Part shown: in pieces, positions 1 to 10,031 of the stretch
Numbering within the stretch: position 1 is the first letter of the stretch
How the letters are laid out: each line of letters opens with the position of its first letter
NCBI GenBank assembly: GCA_015680685.1
Contig: MNCI01023559.1
Coordinates: forward strand, 3,996-27,042
Direction: 5' to 3'
DNA from: Gnetum montanum
Taxonomy: Eukaryota; Streptophyta; Gnetopsida; Gnetales; Gnetaceae
Length of the DNA stretch: 23,047 nt
The notes under the pieces: generated by a model
Seen by the model: the letters and a program-made list of their open reading frames with translations, nothing else
Databases searched by the model: none
Told to the model about the DNA's origin: nothing
Translations under genes and position numbers: made by a program

Positions 1-132
1 TGTTTTTGGGGACTAAGTGTTTGTGCGTTGAATAGAACATAGGATATCACTCACATCGTTGGGAGCCTAAACAAACCTTTAGGTTAATTAAAGAAAAATT
101 TATATAATGGTAAAATTAGCACACTGATAACA

Positions 133-2247
133 ATGTCTTCTTCCCATAAGAGCAACTCACAACCTAGGGACAATACAAAGAACAATCATCAATCAAAAAC
201 ACATAACCTAAATCAGCTCGTTCCTTAGCAATATAAGGTGGAATATACTCATCCCGATGAGTATATTCCCAATTTTACTTTTATCTTCCATCAAGATGAA
301 CAGATGGGCTGGAGAGATCTGCATGGTAACATAGTGTTACCCCCAGATTGGGTAGTCCCTAACATGCTTCTCCGTGCTTTGGCACAGATCGGCATGACAG
401 AATTTTATGCTGAATACGTTATGGGTGATTTTGATATGAGGGATTACCATCCCATAGCTTTACAACATATGAGGGACTGAAGGAAGGAGAGCCAACATAC
501 ACTGTTGAAGGGAAAAGAGGTCCTACATGACCTTAGCAAAATAAGAGATGGTGAACCACTCATAACGGGTTCGCTATCAAAAGATGTTCCCCCTCCTAAT
601 GATGATGAGGAGTTGGGGTATCAGAACCTACGCTCAACGATACATAACACTGGTTCTGATCCCGATGAACACCAACTGTTCACAGAGGGAAGAACAACTC
701 ATAATAAGGATGGGCACTTAGATCGTCACCACAATCGGGGCCATAGCAGCTGAAGAGAAGTCAAGAAACATCGCCATGGCGATGGTTCTCCTTCCTCTTC
801 TCCTTCATCTCATCACTCACCCTTTCCTTCCACCTCTGGGTGCAACCATCACGAGCATAATGGAGAGGATAAAGGTAAGAAAAGTGAGAGACCTTAACGA
901 GAGAGTCGAGAGAGAGGACAAGGGCATGAACAAAGGGAAAGTAGGGAACAACGAAGACATCATGGACGTCATGAAAGAGATGATCATGATGAGCCCCTAC
1001 TTGCAACTCGAAGTATGCTTGATATAATAGAGGCTGTTAGAATTCAAAAAAGGCATTTAAAAGATAGTTGGATCAAACGCTTAGACATGAACAACATCCC
1101 ACAATTTGAAGGGGGATACAATGCTAATCCGCAGCATCATTTACAGGCATTCGACGATGCTTGAGCCTTGCAAAACATAGAGAATGAGTGGTAAAAACTT
1201 AAGTTGTTTCCCAGGACACTCACCAAGGAAGTAGAGAGTTGGTACTGGTCCTTAGAACTGGAAACCATCAGGAGGTGGAGTATGATGCTAGAACTCTTCA
1301 ACAATAAGTATCAAACATACTCTAGAGTGTCTAATTTGCGTAAGAAGATCCAAGGATGGAAGCAAGGAACTCATGAACCCTTGGATGATGCCATGGCCCG
1401 CTACTACACATTGTTACATCGTTGCCTAGTTCATGGATACGCTCAATGGAATCAACTTTGCCACATCATGGATGGGCTAAGGCATGAAACTAGAAGAACC
1501 CTTGGGACTTATCCCCAAGGGAGACTATCAGAACTTAGAGCCCATGAAGTTCATCGCTTGTTGGAACAAGTAGCAAAAGAAGAAGGTGAACTATGAAAAG
1601 GAGAGAGTGCGGAAGAATATAATCATGATCCCTCCCTTCGAAAGAAGGTTGTGAAATTTTGCAATGAAGAGGATGAGTCACCACTTGAAGAGTTGGTGAA
1701 CAGAAAAATCTTGCTGATTCAAAAATTAACAACAGAAGTATTGGCTAAGATGGATCAATTGTGAGATTCCTTAGACTCCAGACTTGAAACTATCTTGAAA
1801 ATTGTAGAAGAGTCTAAGGAGGAATGAAGTAGTGACAAAGATAAGACAAAGTGGAGAAATTCAGGCCCTGCACATAATAAGGGTAAGGGAAAAATTACTA
1901 TCTACGATGAGGTTGTGGATTCAGACAAAGATGATGATAGTGGATGTGAGATCTACCATTATGATCATCCCAAGGGATGTTGTCCAATCATCTCACATTT
2001 ACAAGAGTCTAGGGTGTATGCACTTAATCCAAGACTTAACCAATGGCAAACACCTCGAAGGTTACCTTATCCCCAAGGTAACCCAAGGCAGTTCCACCAA
2101 CCACTAACGTACTATCCAAGTGGAACTCCACCACAACCCATCGGACAACATCAGTGCTGGAAATACCCACAGTCATGGGGGGTGCCACCGCCAATACAAC
2201 AGTACCCTTATCGGCAGCCCGACCCATATGGTTATTATGTGCAGTAG
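133..2247 (+). pseudogene. gag: Gag region of the older element, stops in frame
   Basis: One frame runs from an ATG at 133 through this region without a frameshift but with stops at 226, 478, 751, 895, 1162, 1192, 1594, 1762, 1825 and 2245. The part at about 1090-1560 matches the retrotransposon gag fold: an IPQFEGG start, HHLQAFDDA, LFPRTLTKEVESWYWSL and a helical NKYQTYSRVSNLRKK segment. Upstream is a charged, His/Arg/Asp-rich stretch (about 750-1000). Downstream are a possible coiled coil (about 1680-1830) and a Pro/Gln/Tyr-rich stretch (about 2040-2245). No CCHC zinc knuckle is visible. Every stop is one C-to-T step from CGA, CAG or CAA. Gag would form the virus-like particle; this copy cannot make it whole. 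Confidence 0.75.
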
Positions 2248-3420
2248 CTGATTTCTCCAAGTGACTCTATAAGTCACACAACTCCCCAATGTCACTACCA
2301 AGTTCGGGAGTACTTTAGGAGGACCCCTTCTCCTCCGGGAGACATCTCACATATACACCATCCTCCAACTCTATCTGCATCTCTTCCACCTGTAGTTCCC
2401 ATAACACCTCCTACTCCAACAATGCAAGGGGAACTCTCTACTCAACCACAGCAACGTAACGCTACGAGAGCCGTAAACATTCAACCCGCTGCTGGTTCTG
2501 ACAACTGTAAAAAGAGAAGACCTTTCTTTAGAACCAAAAGCCCAGACAAGCTCTCACAACAAGTGGTTGAGTCTGGGTACACTCCTCCACCATCTAACAC
2601 TTTGGAGCACCCTTCAATCCAACAGAGTTGTACGCATACGGTTATGTTAACACATACCGTAATCGACTGGATCAAGGTAGGCCACCTTCCTAGGAAACTA
2701 ACTGATCCTGGAAGCCCCTTAATATATTTACAAATTGCTGGGAATGAACCACATAAGGCTCTTCTTGACTCAGGTTCCGGAGTCAATTTAATATCACGAG
2801 GGATGTATCAAGCCTGGAACCTGCCCCAACTTAAGAAGAGCAACATCCAACTAGAGTCGACAAACCAGTCCATCACCATTTCCTTGGGATTGATGGAGGA
2901 CATTGTTACCACTGTGTGTGGTTGGTCCTACCGAGCTAACTTCCTGGTGATAGAAGTTAACAGCAACAATGGGGATTTCCGAATTATAATGGGAAGGTCA
3001 TGGCTAAGTACAGTAGATATGTACCTAGGGATTCGTGATCTTTCCTTGGAAATTTCTAAGATAAACATTTATGGAAAGATCGAGAAGAGGAAAGTTCCAT
3101 GCATCACATACAGTGATTCATCGGGTGATGACATGGAGGAAATGCCTCCATGTAACAGGTGTGCCCTTGAAATTTTGAAATAAAGATGCTTGTATGTAGT
3201 AACCACACAACAAGTAGTAGACACCCTGTGGTTGACAACTACTAGAAAGAGAAAAAAAATATGCATGGAACACACTGAGGAGAAAAACCATGCCAATAAT
3301 GAACGCATAGACATGTTGGAATATGAGTGTCGCCAACTTCCACCCCTTAACCTAAGATCATCAATTGGGAGAGGAGTTGGGAACTTCTACGAAATTCAAA
3401 TAGACGTTCATTATTTTTGA
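2248..3420 (+). pseudogene. Retropepsin-type aspartic protease of the older element
   Basis: The frame continues from gag. After a Pro/Thr/Ser-rich linker (about 2250-2640), residues encoded at about 2720-3070 form an aspartic protease: active-site LLDSGSGVNLIS (the D-S-G triad is intact), then LGLMEDIVTTV, FLVIEV, and the late IIMGRSWLS motif. The layout recalls Athila-type proteases, although the usual DLGSSVNL-like site is replaced by DSGSGVNL. The 2422-3183 part has no internal stop. A TAA at 3181 is followed by 79 more codons in the same frame up to TGA 3418, so 3181 may be a mutated CAA and the original protein may have ended at 3420. No RT follows. Such a protease would cleave Gag; whether it is still made is unknown. 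Confidence 0.75.
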
Positions 3421-4619
3421 TCTCTCCCTTGTAATTCAGTCATGGGGGAGATGGCCACCTATGTTAATCATATGGGGGCCCTAAGTTCTTTTTAAGTTTT
3501 TGTTTTAAACATTTTTGTTTTACGCATTTTTGTTTTACTATGTTTTTGTTTTACAAGTTTTTGTCTTACACATTTTTGTTTTACACGTTTTTGTCTTACA
3601 CATTTTTGTTTTACAATTTCTTTAAATTTTCTTATTTTTATTTTACAACTTCGACTTTTCTTGTTTTTGTTTTACAAATTTCTTTAACTTTTCTTGTTTT
3701 TGTTTTTCAACATTGTTATACTTTTTCATTGTGTGTGTGTGTGATCCATCCTGTAAGTTTGTCATCCAATAAGTGTTCGGAATGATGGTGTGAACTATTT
3801 TCATGTTAATTGCTAATGTTTGGTTATACCTTTAAGTCACTATGTTGATACTAAGGTATGTTTCTTTTGATATGGCAGGCAATGAGTTCACTTCACCCAT
3901 CCATCCACCAGTTTCTATGGTCTCTCTTGGCTTGGGAATGTACAGTCCTTCATAATAAGAACTTTAACAAATCGGTGACTGGGCACTTCTCAAACTAAGG
4001 AAGGGCTCAAGGTTTGACAAGGGTGTGACTTCAAGGGAACTTGATGCTTTTGTGTTGGTCATTCTCTTGGGTGCTTGGATGTTTTCTTCTTGAGTTTTCT
4101 TGTCGTTCTGATGTTACCCAATTATCAGAAGCTGAGTCAATAAAAATAAGAAGTCTTTGCATGGTGTGGTTCTCACACATAAAAACACAAAACACAAAAA
4201 CAAAAACAAAATAAAAATAAAAAAAGAGAGTGAGAATTCAAAGCACACCCCTTAGATGAAATAATAGATTGGGCTACAAGCATTTGTTATGGAACTAAAA
4301 ATGTTCCCTATAACTAAGGCCCTTCTCGCTTCCCATTCTCTCCTTTGTTTCATTGGAATGGTGGTGGCTCTTTGGAGGTGCATTCTTGTTACTTCAAGAG
4401 GATGGATTGGCTGAATGCATTGATGTGAAGTCACTGGATGTGGTTGGTTTGAGATCAGAGTTGGAATGAGATTTTCCAAGTCACTTTAATCATAAACTAC
4501 ACAAGGGACTGGACACCACCTTGTTCTTGGGATTCCATTCCATTATATTCTCTCCATCCTTCTCTCCATTCTTCACCTCATTGCTAGTTGTATCATTAGT
4601 GTATATATTTTGTTTGATG
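3421..4619 (+). other. 3' non-coding region of the older element
   Basis: There is no coding sequence here on either strand; the short open frames are T-rich or A-rich artefacts. It holds a T-rich tandem array (3483-3720), a short GT run near 3730 and an A-rich tract at about 4180-4228 that ends in AAAAAAAGAGAG before TG. That tract could be the polypurine tract of the older element with an LTR starting near 4229, but without a second LTR copy this cannot be tested. The stretch stops at the CATTG target site of the younger insertion. Confidence 0.5.
3483..3720 (+). repeat. T-rich tandem repeat (TTTTTGTTTTAC-type units)
   Basis: About seven copies of a 15-19-bp unit built on TTTTTGTTTTACA/C run from about 3490 to 3615. 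Three longer units of about 30 bp follow, each ending in the same TTTTTGTTTT core joined to a TTTCTTTAA...CTT block. Units vary in length and differ by a few bases. The array lies in the 3' non-coding region of the older element. Confidence 0.8.
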
Positions 4620-4624
4620 CATTG
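4620..4624 (+). repeat. Target-site duplication, left copy (CATTG)
   Basis: CATTG directly precedes the TG that opens the 5' LTR, and the same five bases follow the CA that closes the 3' LTR (22953-22957). A 5-bp duplication is normal for Ty3/gypsy integration. It shows that both ends come from one insertion with no later end-to-end recombination. Confidence 0.93.
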
Positions 4625-5231
4625 TGAAACACCCTAAAAGAAAATGTGGGGTCATCCTGGCTTCACCAGGCTCTTGCAGTCTACACAGCACCACGGCAGT
4701 CCATCGAGAAAAGAACATTTTGGGTTTAGGATGGCAAGTTCGGTAAATTTTCTACTTTAGGCATGGGCGAGTTCTGTACCAACTTGCCCCACCAAAGTAG
4801 TCTGAACAGCCGGCAGCTTGCTCAGAAACGGTGTCTAGAATCAACGATAGTAGCCTAGGTGCATAGGAGAAGCAGTTCAGCAAGTTTTCTAAGTCACAAA
4901 GCCTGCTACGCTATGATGTGTAGCATAGCAAGCCTCAGAAATCAATGGCGGAATGAGATGTTATGCTACGCAATGACATATGGCGTAGCATAGCAACAAC
5001 TTCAATACTCACCTCCCTTGTCCAATCTCGAGTTCTGCAGTGATGTCTCTTCTAGCCAGGAAGTGGCAAACTATGTCTGCTACTACGCTACACTGAGCTA
5101 CATGGCACAGCAAGGTGTAGCAATCCTGCGGAAAGGAACAGAAGGCGGTTTGAAAGGCAAAATCAACGAAGTCCACAGAACTTGCATTATGGTAGAATAA
5201 GCTAAAAATCAGCAAAACTATCCCAGTCACT

Positions 5232-5258
5232 ATGCTACGCTACTATGTAGCGTAGCAT
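5232..5258 (+). repeat. Perfect inverted repeat in LTR U3
   Basis: ATGCTACGCTA, a 5-base loop CTATG, then TAGCGTAGCAT: 11-bp perfect arms about 315 bases before the TATA box. Related imperfect pairs lie near 4908-4940 and 4973-4998. The 3' LTR keeps an altered form with 8-bp arms (21872-21892). It could be a regulatory protein site or a hairpin; the function is unknown. Confidence 0.75.
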
Positions 5259-5572
5259 CATGTAGTAAGTATGTGACGTACGGCAAGACACACGGCAAGG
5301 TGCTACGCCACGATAAGCAAGCCACGTCGCAAAACACAACCCGACAGGCAGGTGGCCGTGCAACATCAATGCACTCCACCTCAATCGGACCGTTGGCACA
5401 TGCCTGTAGGAGCTGGCAGTGCAGTCACGATGTGGTAGGATTGCAGTTATTACTTGCATCACAATGGTCTTGCAAGCTCAATGGTCACAAATGGCTTGAG
5501 TAACGCCAGTAAGTTAGCGTAAGTCTACAACAATGAAGTATTCAAATGGTCACCTTTGCTTACCTTCATCAT

Positions 5573-5581
5573 TATAAATAG
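5573..5581 (+). promoter_or_regulatory. TATA box of the 5' LTR
   Basis: TATAAATAG is conserved in the 3' LTR (22211-22219), in a block with matching flanks (GCCTATCAAA follows in both). This sets the U3/R boundary a few tens of bases downstream, near 5605-5620, and it would drive the genomic transcript. Confidence 0.75.
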
Positions 5582-6320
5582 CCTATCAAACAGCATAAAA
5601 AGGGTTCGTGAAAAAAAAGAAAAGAAAAGAGGAGTCTCCTTGACTGAAACAAACAAAGAGAAATACCTACAATCTCACAATAAGGGAAAGAAAAGGAGAG
5701 GCTAGCAATTTGTAAAAGGAACCTCTCTCAACTGGCATAAAGCCTGGGGTCTTGTTCTACCACCTTGGTAGGATCTCACCCGCATTGTATATACGTGAAG
5801 TCTGTGCCCAAGTGCAAAGCTATTCCTGTTTCCCGACATGCTTTGGTCACTCTCGAAACTTTCTTTACTCCGTCACGTCATGCAGCCGATTGTGCCACGC
5901 CCTGACCAGACAGATTTGTAGCTCTGAAGCGGTGCATATTCCTAACTATATCTTCTATTATCTCTTATTTACTATTTGGCTTCCTTGTATTATTTCTATT
6001 TTTTTTACTTTCAAGCTTCATCTCATATCATTGTCGCACTTACGTTTATTTACTATTTCGCATTACTGTTGCATTTTTTAGTCCCTTTCTTTTCCCGCTG
6101 TAATTACCCATAAGCACCATCTCGCAGCTCGTACAGTTTATATTCCAAAAGGCTATGTTGATGTCGATGTAAGTCCCTGTTTGATCAACCAGACCGTTCA
6201 GGGCACCCTATGTTCGCACACACCCAGCACCACCCTCCCGCTGGCACGGGGTTGGAGCTATTGTGCCCGCTGACCTTGGCGTTCTTCTAGCCCTCAACGT
6301 TTTTGGTTGCTACAGTTTTC

Positions 6321-6338
6321 TGGCACTCGAAGGAGGGC
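6321..6338 (+). other. Candidate primer binding site
   Basis: TGGCACTCGAAGGAGGGC begins six bases after the LTR end. TGG is the complement of the tRNA CCA tail, which is the usual start of a primer site, and the position is right. I could not assign the tRNA with certainty; Ogre elements are known to use a tRNA-Arg type primer and this sequence is only partly similar to that site. Confidence 0.55.
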
Positions 6339-6407
6339 CTTTTGGTGCCTTTTCCACGTGTCACGGTAGTTCTGTGAGCCTTTTTTGCCCTGATACACAC
6401 GAGTGTA

Positions 6408-7075
6408 GACGCGACACCCTCTTGTGGTTGTTTGCGTTTTATGTGGCGCAGATCGGTCACCTCGACGGTTCCTCTGGAGCCCCACAGAATACAAGGCCTA
6501 CGATTGCCAGTTAACTAGCTCATTCTACAGTCATCTTGCGTGCATACTGCACCTCGTCCCGCGTGGTGCAGATCGGTTGCCTGGATGGTCCCTCCGGGAC
6601 CCTACGAGACATAAAACCTACCTGATTGCTAGTTAACTTGCCCATCCTACAGCTGTCTCGCTTGCGTTTTGTACCTCATTCCGTGTAGCACAAACTGGTC
6701 GCCTCGACGGTCCCTCTGAGATCCTACAAGACATGAAACTTACCTAGTCACTAGTTAATTTTTTCATCTTACGATAGTCTCGTATGGCTTCCACACCCCA
6801 ACTTGCATTGGCGTAAACTTGACATTCTTTGCGGTTGTTTGTGCATTGTGCGGTGTGGATTGATCGCCTCAATGGTTTCTCCGGGACCCTATGAGACAAT
6901 AGGCCTTCTAACGATGATTTAACTTACTCCTTCTATAGTAGTCCCACATGGGCCCTGCACCCTAGCCAGCACAGACGAAAACACAACACCCTTTTGAGGT
7001 TGTTTTCATCTTGTGTGGTGCAGGTCGGTTGCCTAGACGATCCCTCCGGGATCCTGCAAGATGAAAAGCCACCCA
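6408..7075 (+). repeat. Degenerate tandem repeats in the 5' leader
   Basis: Five units follow each other, anchored on a block like GCAGATCGGTYGCCTCGACGG + TCCCTCCGGGACCCT (anchors near 6446, 6566, 6686, 6851 and 7016). The spacings are about 120, 120, 165 and 165 bp. Each anchor is followed by a block like CTAGTTAACT and then CATCYTACAG. The longer spacings contain an extra segment such as AACACCCTTTTGAGGTTGTTT (6971-7005), also present ahead of the first unit (6412-6440). Copies are diverged. There is no coding sequence here. Confidence 0.8.
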
Positions 7076-7109
7076 TTTTCATTTTTTTATCCTTCTTTTC
7101 TTCTACATT

Positions 7110-7151
7110 TTCTAGCATTTTCGCATAATTTTTCTAGCATTTTCGCATAAT
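7110..7151 (+). repeat. Two direct copies of a 21-bp unit before gag
   Basis: TTCTAGCATTTTCGCATAAT occurs twice back to back, ending about ten bases before the gag ATG at 7162. It may be a simple duplication in the leader. Confidence 0.7.
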
Positions 7152-7161
7152 CACTTGCTTA

Positions 7162-9654
7162 ATGATGACTTCTACCACCACCGCTATCGATATTTCCAAC
7201 ATGGAGGTGCCCTTCACAGCCCGAGGCACTACTGGTACCGAACAACGGTTGAATCCAACACCAGAAAGATGCCGGTCTCTCAAGATCCAAAATCGAGGAC
7301 CTGAGGGCCTAGCCCAGCAACACGAGCATTATAATTTCCTTTGCGTGAAGGTGTAGGCTAACCTACCCTTAGATTTACACGAACTCGAAGAAAAACGTAG
7401 CTTCGAGTTCGCTTATTGCAATGGGGAGGAATTCGTTCCTAACCAAGGCATTTCCTTACCTTTGACACAAGCGAATCAAAGGCTGCTAGATCAACTAATC
7501 TAGTCGACAAGGCTTAGGGAGCAACAAGACACAGCGTCCAACTAGGATGACAACTTTCAAGATGGGCAGAAGGAACTCGACTTCCAATCTAACGAGGGAG
7601 GCCCAGCCAACCCCATTCCTATCTCACCTACCCAGTCCTTCTGGGCCAACCTGTTACCTATCGCCACCCCCTTCACCATCGTGCCTATGCTTCAACAGTC
7701 TGCAACTACAACTATAGTGGGTAGACATGCTACGTTCCCAGCACCTCATCATCCCTATCGCCCGGTTGCACCCACAGCAACTGTGCCACTGCAAGCCGTT
7801 TATCATCATGCTATCACAACACGCAACACACCTATCATGGCTACTCTACCGCATGTCCACACTATACCTACTCTACAACTGCACCTAACTCCCATACCAA
7901 TTCCTACATATGCGACCGTCCCACCCACTGTGATGGGCCCAGGCCCATCGACGTGGTGGCCTCTGTCCGCTTCCTCGTCTGTTCTACAACCGTCGCAGAT
8001 GTCTCATTACACTCGTCCTCAGGTCTACTCGATCCCCCAAATGGCACAACCTAGCGCGGGGCCATGGGGGGTCCCGTCGGTGATCCAAACAGCCTACCTG
8101 ACAACTCAACCTACTATTATCGCTCCGATGATACCACCCATCAGGTGGTGGACAATGCAAACAACACCTTTAGCAGGGACAGCCTCAATGACACAGCTGA
8201 TGGGCCAAATTTCCACCGTTACCATGCCACCTGTGGGGGTTGCCTTTGCAGTCCCTCAGCCATCTACAACATCCCCAGGTCTGGACCAAGCATTTCAGCT
8301 TATTCAAACCCTAACCGAGGAAGTAAAATGCCTCAAAGCTATTGGGTCTGATACGGTATGAGTCATGGACTTTTACCAAGACGACCCTGTCAACCTTGCA
8401 ATCCCTGCTTTGATATTACTACTCGGGATGTCCCTCCCACACTTCACGAAGTATGATGGAGAAGGAGATCCTAATACACATCTCATCACTTTTCGGTCAG
8501 AGTCTTTGTTGCTGCAACAATGGCCGCATACGATCATTCGCGTCTTCACCATGTCCCTAGCCAGGAAAGCCCTAGATTGGTATCGCGCATTGCCACGTTC
8601 ATCCATTTTGACTTTGGAAGAAATCTTGACCCAGTTTGTGACATGATTCAAGTATAACTTGAAGCCAGAAACCACGCTGGATCAGCTGATGAGCGTGAAG
8701 CAAGATCCATTAGAATCAGTCCAAAAATTCATTCAACGATGGAGCGCAACCCTTAACGAAATCTGTGAACCTATCGTGGAGGCTCATTTGTTAGCCATAT
8801 TTAAGGGTGCAGTAAATGACTTCATCAAGTCAAAACTATATTACCTTGCTCCATGCTCACTTAGTCAAGCTTTCACTCAGACGAAAAGCATACAAGACGT
8901 AGCTGAGGCAAGTAAAGACCTAGCTTACGTCACTTATAGGAATAGTTTTGCAAAGAGGGACAAAGGTAATGCCCCAACGACCATGGTGGCCACTATGGCA
9001 GCTGAGGTTAAGCCCAAACATAGCAATAGCAGAAACAAAAATAATAAGAAATCGACCATACCTGTAGCTGACTCAGGGCCTAAGCTGGGCCAACCATTAC
9101 AACCCGCCACCCTCGCACCCGAGACATCTGCATACACTAAACCTAATTTCAAACATAAAGATCATTCAAAATATACTCCATTGCCCCTCAAACCTTTAGA
9201 ACTCATAAAGAAACTGTTGGCAGCAGGATACATTCAACACAAACAAATGTCAGAAGAAGTAAACATGAGGCATCGACGCTACTGCGAGCTCCTTAGAAAT
9301 CCCTCTTTAGCCCTGCCTAATGAACCTCTAGTCCCTAAAGATTTTATGCTGGATAGGTTTTGCAACTACCATCAACTATGTGGTCATACCATGGATTATT
9401 GTTTATTGTTGCAAGATGACATCCAAAAATTGATTGATCTAGGGCATTTGGTCCTAGATGAAAGCAGCCTAGTACGTCCTGAAAACCAATCCATGTACGT
9501 CTATACCAACCCCCTCAATGCCAACAACATTAGTTACATAATCAACGCCAACGATATTGACAATGATCCCATGCCACCCTTCCAACCATTTGTGATTCGC
9601 ATGCCTCAGCGTAGTACGCCCATGCCACCAATGGCTGGTCCAAGTCCGCAATGA
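7162..9654 (+). pseudogene. gag: Gag of the Tat/Ogre-type element, broken by stops
   Basis: One frame of 831 codons from ATG 7162 to TGA 9652, with internal stops at 7354, 7501, 7543, 8359 and 8644 and no frameshift. The N-terminal third is plain or Pro/Thr/Ser-rich (7681-8280). The gag core starts at about 8430 with FTKYDGEGDPNTHLITF, then SLARKALDWYRALP, FKYNLKPETTLDQL and ESVQKFIQRWSATLNEI, the usual order in Tat-lineage Gag. A Lys/Asn/Pro-rich linker follows. Near 9354-9460 is CNYHQLCGHTMDYC with LQDDIQKLIDLGHL, a zinc-finger-like motif and helix typical of Ogre/Tat Gag. All stops are one C-to-T step from CAG or CGA. The frame stays open past the last stop to about 9665. Confidence 0.88.
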
Positions 9655-10031
9655 CCCTTCATCCTGAAAGTCCCACCATGAGCATCTACCTCTGCACCAC
9701 CCGTTGGCGGGGCTGTGCAACCCCGTCCGCTAACATCTCTAGCTCCTTTCGTCATTAGGATACCAACATCTTCGATAGCCCCCATCCCGTGCAGCAACAT
9801 TAAACAACTTCCTCGCCTACAACGTGAGAAACCTACCTGACGGGTGAGGTGTCAAAGAGGAATACCGTCGAAAGCATCTCTAAAACTATGCCTTCGCCCT
9901 TTAAATTTACACCTTTGTCACCAAGGACAAAGGTCGATGCAAGCACACAACCTATGACATCCTATTGTCAAAAATTTGAACTTGGGTCTGGGGCCATCTT
10001 CCCTTGGGAGATTCATCTTCTAGGATGAATC
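9655..10031 (+). other. Decayed link between gag and protease
   Basis: The gag frame can be followed with stops to about 9835, through a Pro/Ala/Ser-rich stretch, and is then lost. The protease region lies in another frame from 10032, so at least one frameshift lies here. No separate gene is visible; the small minus-strand frames at 9469-9800 are mirror images of this Pro-rich DNA. Confidence 0.55.

Larger units (their letters stand above)
1..4619 (+). mobile_element. Older Ty3/gypsy-type gag-protease element, partial, split by the insertion
   Basis: This stretch holds a degenerate gag-protease frame and then about 1.2 kb of non-coding DNA. The sequence resumes after the younger element at 22953. 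No RT, RNase H or integrase follows the protease, so this is either a gag-pro-only non-autonomous element or an internally deleted copy. I could not place its LTRs: the 5' LTR, if present, would lie before base 1, and the 3' end would lie beyond 23047 or in the 3421-4619 region. The first 132 bases show no gene and no convincing tRNA-complementary site. Placement in Ty3/gypsy rests on the gag and protease motifs; the exact lineage (Athila-like is possible) is unresolved. Confidence 0.7.
4625..6314 (+). repeat. 5' LTR (1690 bp)
   Basis: Starts TGAAACACCC and ends GGTTGCTACA; both ends match the 3' LTR. In the first 160 aligned bases I count 12 differences, 11 of them transitions. It holds about 33 bases (near 4886-4919) that the 3' LTR lacks, plus a second gap near 5145-5160. 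The upstream part (U3) is rich in GCTACGC/GCGTAGC motifs and has a TATA box at 5573. The T-rich U5 part contains an open frame (5752-6081) that I do not regard as a gene. Confidence 0.93.

Noticed and set aside
761-1006. Minus-strand frames at 761-1006, 1535-1732, 2036-2260 and 2481-2786
   Set aside because: Mirror frames of the gag-protease sequence with no domain of their own.
133-3420. A genetic code with reassigned stop codons, or programmed readthrough
   Set aside because: All three stop codons occur, many per gene, and both elements plus the antisense gene are affected. Mutational decay of methylated C explains this better.
3483-3720. CRISPR-like array
   Set aside because: Units are contiguous, low-complexity and T-rich with no unique spacers, in plant DNA.
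4180-4230. A-rich tract as the polypurine tract of the older element
   Set aside because: Plausible position, but no partner LTR is in the window to confirm it, so it is mentioned only as a possibility.
5752-6081. 109-codon plus-strand frame in the 5' LTR, with a 128-codon relative at 22365-22751
   Set aside because: Present twice only because the LTRs are copies. It is hydrophobic because the DNA is T-rich, and it has no domain or start context.
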